Shown here piece after piece: positions 60,187 to 64,000 of a stretch of 64,000 bases of DNA. Source of the DNA: Prauserella marina. GTDB taxonomy: Bacteria > Actinomycetota > Actinomycetes > Mycobacteriales > Pseudonocardiaceae. The stretch's first letter is position 1, and each line of letters starts with the position of its first letter. The stretch lies in the NCBI RefSeq assembly GCF_002240355.1, contig NZ_CP016353.1, positions 4,999,001 to 5,063,000 on the forward strand, given 5' to 3'. The notes beneath the pieces were generated by a model, which searched no databases, was not told where the DNA came from, and was given only the letters and a program-made list of their open reading frames with translations. A program made the position numbers and the translations under genes.

Positions 60187-60539
60187 GACATCTCACCCCT
60201 TCTTCGCCTCGACCGACCAGTCGGTCGACTCAGAATCGCAGCGACTTGCACGTCGGTCAAGATGACCGAGCTGTCATTTTTCGTTGATAAAACGGACTTC
60301 TGGCATTTCTGGAATCGATCAAGGCAGCGTAGTGCGATCGTCACTCGACCAGCGGGTCGAGAACGACATCGATCGAGTGGCAGCAACTCTCGATTTCAGT
60401 ACATGAAACATCGATGTCGCGGATTGGTCAAGAGTGGGGTGGAACATCATGAACACGCTCGCCCGAGCGGGCAACCGGTCCCCGTCCGAAGCACGGCGAC
60501 CAGCAGTGCCGCCCTCACCGCGCTCACCAGCGACGACCG
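60187..60539. other. Intergenic region with the acyl-CoA operon promoter
   Basis: About 350 bases between the acyl-CoA dehydrogenase start and the end of an SDR gene. It contains the 20-bp palindrome at 60209-60228 and an A/T-rich patch around 60270-60300 that probably holds promoter elements. No gene is supported. Confidence 0.55.
60209..60228. promoter_or_regulatory. 20-bp perfect-arm palindrome, likely TetR operator
   Basis: TCGACCGAC and GTCGGTCGA flank CA. It lies 22 bases upstream of the acyl-CoA dehydrogenase start codon, so bound repressor would block transcription. The form ACCGAC-N2-GTCGGT is typical of TetR-family sites. The TetR gene at the far end of the same operon is the obvious candidate. 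Confidence 0.65.
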
Positions 60540-61271
60540 TCAACGACCACCGCTGACGTCCACAAAGGACCCGGTAACGTAGGAAGCATCCTCCGAAAGC
60601 AGCCAGGCGATCGTGGCGGCGACCTCCTCGGGGGTGCCGCCCCTGCCCATCGGGACCGTCGGCGCCAGTTCGGCGACCCTGTCCGGCCTCCCGCCGCTCG
60701 CGTGGATCCCGGTCCTGATCAGCCCAGGGCGCACCGCGTTGACCCGGATGCCACGCGCCGCGACCTCCTTCGCCAGACCCGTCGTCAACGCCTCGACCGC
60801 GGCCTTCGACGCCGCGTAGTCCACGTATTCTCCGGCGGCTCCCAGTACGGCCGCCCTGGACGACACGTTGACGATCGCCGAACCCTCCGGCATGCGCCGG
60901 ACGGCCTCCCGCGCGCACAGGAACGCGCCGAGTACGTTCACGCCGACCATCCGCCGGATCCGTTCACCGCTCAGCTCGGCGACCGTGGCCTTCGGCGCGA
61001 CGACGCCCGCGTTGTTGACAAGGCCCCGGACAGGTCCGAGTTCGACTTCCGCACGGTCGAAGAGCGCCATGACCTCGGCCTCGACCGCCACGTCCGCCCG
61101 TACCGTGATCGCCTTCGCGCCGGTGGCGCGGCATGCCCCGGCGACTCGCTCGGCGGCGGCGCCATCATCGCGGAACCCGACGCACACGTCCCATCCCCTT
61201 CCGGCGAGAAGGCGAGCCGTCGCCGCCCCGATTCCTCTTCCACCGCCGGTGATGATCACAAGTCCGGTCAT
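60540..61271 (-). CDS. Short-chain dehydrogenase/reductase
   Basis: A 243-residue classical [58 protein letters not shown] (catalytic Ser), [16 protein letters not shown] (Tyr-x3-Lys) and [13 protein letters not shown]. It has no close similarity to the two sugar-region SDRs. It is divergent from the Nudix gene with only 29 bases between, so the promoters overlap. FabG-like or sugar/steroid oxidoreductase activity is equally possible. Confidence 0.93.
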   Translation of the reverse strand: MTGLVIITGGGRGIGAATARLLAGRGWDVCVGFRDDGAAAERVAGACRATGAKAITVRADVAVEAEVMALFDRAEVELGPVRGLVNNAGVVAPKATVAELSGERIRRMVGVNVLGAFLCAREAVRRMPEGSAIVNVSSRAAVLGAAGEYVDYAASKAAVEALTTGLAKEVAARGIRVNAVRPGLIRTGIHASGGRPDRVAELAPTVPMGRGGTPEEVAATIAWLLSEDASYVTGSFVDVSGGR

Positions 61272-61300
61272 GGCGCAAGTATCGCGCCTACCATGGTCGG

Positions 61301-61918
61301 ATGTCCCAGGGAGCCCGCGGCGTCCAGCACGCCCGCGACACCGTCGCGCAGGCGTTGCGCGCCTTCACCCCGGCAACGGCCGAAGCTCCCGGCAGGCGCG
61401 CCGCCGTCGCCATCACACTCGTCGCCAACGAGGGAGAGCTCGGCTTCTGGCTCACCCGGCGAGTGGCGACCCTGCGCGCGCACGCGGGTCAGTTCGCGCT
61501 CCCAGGTGGCAGGCTCGACGACGGCGAGGACACGACAACGGCCGCGCTCAGGGAACTGCACGAGGAGATCGGCGTCCGGCTCGGCCCAGCCGACGTGCTC
61601 GGCAGGCTCGACGACTACGTGACCAGGTCCGGATATGTCATCACCCCGGTCGTGGTGTGGGCGGGAGCGCCGCCGGAACCGCGCCCGAACCCCGACGAGG
61701 TGGCGAGGGTGTTCTGGATCCCGCTCTCCGACCTCGACGTGGAGCCCCGGTTCGTCAGCATCCCCGAATCCGACCGGCCGGTGATCCAGCTCCCGCTGCT
61801 CGACACCTACCTGCACGCACCGACCGGTGCCGTGCTCTACCAGTTTCGCGAGGTGGTGCTGCGCGGAAGGCCGACCAAGGTCGGGCATCTCGAACAGCCC
61901 GTGTTCGCCTGGCGGTGA
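61301..61918 (+). CDS. Nudix hydrolase, CoA-pyrophosphatase-like
   Basis: A 205-residue Nudix protein. The Nudix box [22 protein letters not shown] is complete (G-x5-E-x7-R-E-x2-E-E-x-G), preceded by [10 protein letters not shown]. The preceding sequence ([18 protein letters not shown]) and length resemble CoA pyrophosphatases such as YeaB/NudL, which would suit the neighbouring acyl-CoA genes. This assignment is tentative. It is divergent from the SDR gene and followed by a DUF2237 gene. Confidence 0.9.
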   Translation: MSQGARGVQHARDTVAQALRAFTPATAEAPGRRAAVAITLVANEGELGFWLTRRVATLRAHAGQFALPGGRLDDGEDTTTAALRELHEEIGVRLGPADVLGRLDDYVTRSGYVITPVVVWAGAPPEPRPNPDEVARVFWIPLSDLDVEPRFVSIPESDRPVIQLPLLDTYLHAPTGAVLYQFREVVLRGRPTKVGHLEQPVFAWR

Positions 61919-61968
61919 TCGGCGATCCTGAGCTGCCGCCGACACCAGGTACGTGCCAGGCTGGAACG

Positions 61969-62361
61969 ATGACAACCGATCGCAACGTGCTCGGTGGAGA
62001 ACTGGAGCCATGCGGGACAGACCCCGTCACCGGCTTCTACCGCGACGGATGCTGCAACACGGGACCGGAGGACCTCGGCAGCCACACCGTGTGCGCGGTC
62101 GTCTCGGCCGAGTTCCTCGCCCATCAGCAAGCTGTCGGCAACGATCTGGTCACCGCGCGCCCCGAATACGGCTTCGTCGGCTTGACTCCCGGCGACCGAT
62201 GGTGTGTCGGCGCCTCCCGGTGGCTGGAGTCCTACGAAGCGGGTGCCGCCCCGCCGGTCTTACTCGCCGCGACCAACGAGAAGGCCACCGAGGTGATCCC
62301 TCTCTCCGCGCTGCGGGAGCACGCGGTCGACGTACCCGCCGATCCCGGTGGATTGCTGTGA
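61969..62361 (+). CDS. DUF2237 family protein
   Basis: A 130-residue protein of a conserved family of unknown function. Visible blocks are NVLGGELEPCGTDPVTGFYR, DGCCNTGPEDLGSHTVCAVV, PEYGFVGLTPGDRWCVGASR and ATNEKATEVIPLSALREHAV. The conserved cysteines and the WC motif suggest a metal or redox site, but no function is proven. The ATG at 61969 lies 50 bases after the Nudix stop, so the two are probably co-transcribed. Confidence 0.9.
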   Translation: MTTDRNVLGGELEPCGTDPVTGFYRDGCCNTGPEDLGSHTVCAVVSAEFLAHQQAVGNDLVTARPEYGFVGLTPGDRWCVGASRWLESYEAGAAPPVLLAATNEKATEVIPLSALREHAVDVPADPGGLL

Positions 62362-62466
62362 AGCCTCGTTGACGGCCCGACGCACGAACCGGCAGCAGAA
62401 TCCACGCTCCGTTCAATCCGTCGTGGATGAGTCGGGTTCGAGGTGGATCCGGTGTCGAGCCGCGAG

Positions 62467-63447
62467 TCACCGGTGAGGGCTGACGCGCGTGCCGGTGTTG
62501 TCGGTCATTGAACTGGTGCCACCGGACGGGTCGCCGTGACCCGGTCCCGACACCGGACCGCCACTCGGCCCGTCTACATCTCCGTACCGAAGGAAACCAC
62601 CGGGCTTGATGTTCTCGGCGGGGATGACGTCGAGCCCGGTCACCTTGCCCGCGACCTTGCCGCTCACCGTGAGGATCTTCGCCAGGATGTCACCCAGCTT
62701 GCCGAGCAACGGCGAGACCTCGCGGATGGTCTCCAGCAGTTTCTTGAGCAGGTCGGCGATCTTGGTCGCCCACTTCGAGATGGCGGTCACCGCCCGCGCC
62801 ACCACGACCGGCGTTCCGAAACCCAGCGAGAAGACCGTTTCCAGCACCCAGGAAATGAGCTTTCCCACCAGATCCGCGATCAGACCACGGACGGTTTCCC
62901 TGACGAAGCTGACCACCTCGCCCATGATCATCACGACGGTGCTGACCGAACCGGCGACCGAAGCCGCGCCCGCGAGGGTCTCTTCCTGTTCCTCACAGGA
63001 CGCCCGGTATGCGTTGGCGCCACCACCGGTCCATCCCGCCGTACCGGTTTTCACCGCGTTCGCGAAGTCGACCCGCGTTCCCTCAAGCCGGGTCGCGACG
63101 TTTCCCCACGTTTCCGAGTACGACTGAATCACCGGCGGATCGCCGCACACCGAATCCAGCATGTCCTTCAGCGGCTGGATGTGCTCCATCAAGAACGAGG
63201 CGACCGACGACATGAGCCAACCGAACGGGTCGATGGCCGCGGCGGCACTCTCCGCGGCGAGGTCGAGCGCGCCGAGTCCACCCTGGACCCAGTTTCCGTC
63301 TTCGATGTCGTTGAACGTATCGTTCGCCGGCTCGGCGATGCCGATTCCGCCCGCGTACCCGCATTCGCCGTTTCCTACGGTGAACGGGCCGGGACCGGGA
63401 CCATCCTGAGGCGCGTCCGCGACGAGCGAGTTACCGTCTGGCATCAT
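62467..63447 (-). CDS. WXG100-like ESX-associated protein
   Basis: A 326-residue actinomycete protein with a WXG100-like helical hairpin. The central turn is TAGWTGGGANAYRASCEEQE, giving the W-x-G, within a helical region of about residues 60-190. The following hydrophobic stretch (VSTVVMIMGEVVSFVRETVR, then LVGKLISWVLETVFSLGF) may insert into membrane or pack in a helical bundle. The C-terminus is Gly/Pro rich and disordered. It is probably a type VII secretion substrate or toxin-carrier-like protein without a clear toxin domain. Its start overlaps the small gene upstream as ATGA. Confidence 0.75.
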   Translation of the reverse strand: MMPDGNSLVADAPQDGPGPGPFTVGNGECGYAGGIGIAEPANDTFNDIEDGNWVQGGLGALDLAAESAAAAIDPFGWLMSSVASFLMEHIQPLKDMLDSVCGDPPVIQSYSETWGNVATRLEGTRVDFANAVKTGTAGWTGGGANAYRASCEEQEETLAGAASVAGSVSTVVMIMGEVVSFVRETVRGLIADLVGKLISWVLETVFSLGFGTPVVVARAVTAISKWATKIADLLKKLLETIREVSPLLGKLGDILAKILTVSGKVAGKVTGLDVIPAENIKPGGFLRYGDVDGPSGGPVSGPGHGDPSGGTSSMTDNTGTRVSPHR

Positions 63448-63749
63448 TCACCGGCCTTGAACGTATCGACGATGCCGTCCTCGGTCCCCAGGTAGCTTTC
63501 CGAGGCGTTGCGCACCTTTTCGGCGGTCGCGTTCATGGCCTCGACCGCCTCGTCGAGCGCATCGATTCCCTGTTGCTCGACCTGATCGAGCAACAGCCGG
63601 AACGGCTGGCACAGGGTGCCGTACGCGCCGGTGGGCATACTGACCCGCTGAGCGGCTTCGACCGCTTCCATGATCCCTTCCGCACAGCCGTCGAGCCGTG
63701 TGGCATGGGCAGCCAGGTCGGAACCCAGCTCAAAACCGCCGTCTGGCAT
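63444..63749 (-). CDS. EspC/DUF2580-like small ESX-associated protein
   Basis: A 101-residue all-helical protein. GSDLAAHATRLDGCAEGIME and FRLLLDQVEQQGIDALDEAV form two helices, and the end (SESYLGTEDGIVDTFKAGE) matches the Y-x3-D/E-like tail of type VII secretion associated proteins. It is coupled by ATGA overlap to the larger WXG100-like gene, with which it probably forms a secreted pair. Confidence 0.78.
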   Translation of the reverse strand: MPDGGFELGSDLAAHATRLDGCAEGIMEAVEAAQRVSMPTGAYGTLCQPFRLLLDQVEQQGIDALDEAVEAMNATAEKVRNASESYLGTEDGIVDTFKAGE

Positions 63750-63772
63750 GACATCCCCCTCGTGATGAAAAG

Positions 63773-64000
63773 TCAGGAAAGAATCGAACGACCGCCGAAA
63801 TCGTCGTCGTCATCGTCGGCGCGATCCCGGCGAGGTCGCGATGGCGGATCGTCTTCTGGTGGTTGGGGGAACTGTGCCCTCGCATCGCGGAAAACCTTGT
63901 TCACCGCCTGATCTTCCGTACCGACGGTCTCGGTCATCGCCTGCCGCAACAAGCCGGGGAGGCGGGATTGCGCCATCCGCACGGTACGCATGACCTGCCG
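63773..64000 (-). CDS. C-terminal part of a YbaB/EbfC-like protein, cut by window end
   Basis: The frame runs out of the window at 64000. The visible end (VMRTVRMAQSRLPGLLRQAM, then acidic DDDDDDFGGRSILS) resembles the YbaB/EbfC-like nucleoid-protein relatives found at the head of many actinomycete ESX-associated gene groups. An internal ATG at 63991 could be a start, but the residues before it continue the helix, so truncation is more likely. It precedes the EspC-like gene by 23 bases. Confidence 0.5.
   Translation of the reverse strand, partial: RQVMRTVRMAQSRLPGLLRQAMTETVGTEDQAVNKVFRDARAQFPQPPEDDPPSRPRRDRADDDDDDFGGRSILS

Noticed and set aside
1-64000. tRNA, rRNA or CRISPR features
   Set aside because: No cloverleaf-like segment, rRNA signature or regularly spaced repeat was noticed on reading; this was not tested with a dedicated search tool.

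Overview
The window is high-GC DNA, densely packed with short-spaced genes, many GTG starts and 4-base ATGA/GTGA overlaps. The gene content points to a filamentous actinomycete, most likely of the Pseudonocardiaceae (inference): a fused glycine/sarcosine/dimethylglycine methyltransferase, HTH-DUF5753 regulators, ESX/WXG100-type genes and several IclR and TetR regulated catabolic operons. No rRNA, tRNA, CRISPR array or intact transposase was seen.

Layout. 1-6.4 kb: metK (cut by the window edge) behind a glycine-betaine methyltransferase fusion, then an IclR-E1alpha-E1beta 2-oxoacid dehydrogenase operon. 7-14 kb: an EAL-CBS-GGDEF protein with altered motifs, a trio of unknown genes, two tandem HTH-DUF5753 regulators with a repeated 14-bp palindrome, and a GNAT-like protein. 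14-17.3 kb: a cobalamin radical-SAM enzyme closely resembling the tryptophan 2-C-methyltransferase TsrM, with XRE and AraC regulators. 18.2-27.2 kb: a tight seven-gene catabolic operon (aminotransferase, RidA, M81/MlrC protein, FAH-family enzyme, GlcD/GlcF-like oxidase, tryptophanase-like lyase) divergent from an IclR regulator.

27.3-43.8 kb is visibly richer in A/T at many genes and looks acquired. It holds an aldo-keto reductase, a threonine-synthase-like PLP enzyme, an AstE/DoeB-like deacylase, a NeuC-like epimerase, a five-gene oligopeptide-type ABC importer, a SnoaL-like protein, a Gfo/Idh oxidoreductase, and two paralogous pairs of SDR plus NAD-epimerase. A TGAAAC-N4-RTTYCA motif recurs at its promoters.

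43.8-52.0 kb is a coupled seven-gene operon. It encodes the front half of a GDP-type legionaminic-acid pathway (CBS-nucleotidyltransferase, LegB-like dehydratase, LegC-like aminotransferase, NeuD-like acyltransferase; a NeuC-like enzyme lies at 32 kb). In place of NeuB and NeuA it carries a ketoacyl synthase III, a 3-hydroxyacyl-CoA dehydrogenase and a large unusual thiamine-diphosphate enzyme. This is the best candidate for an undescribed pathway.

52.3-54.3 kb carries an XRE regulator fused to degenerate MNT/HEPN-like domains and a TetR regulator. 54.4-60.2 kb is an acyl-CoA catabolic operon (acyl-CoA dehydrogenase, CoA ligase, two-subunit hot-dog hydratase, E1alpha, E1beta and a free-standing lipoyl domain) with a 20-bp palindrome at its promoter. 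60.5-64 kb holds an SDR, a Nudix hydrolase, a DUF2237 protein and an ESX-associated gene group cut by the window end.
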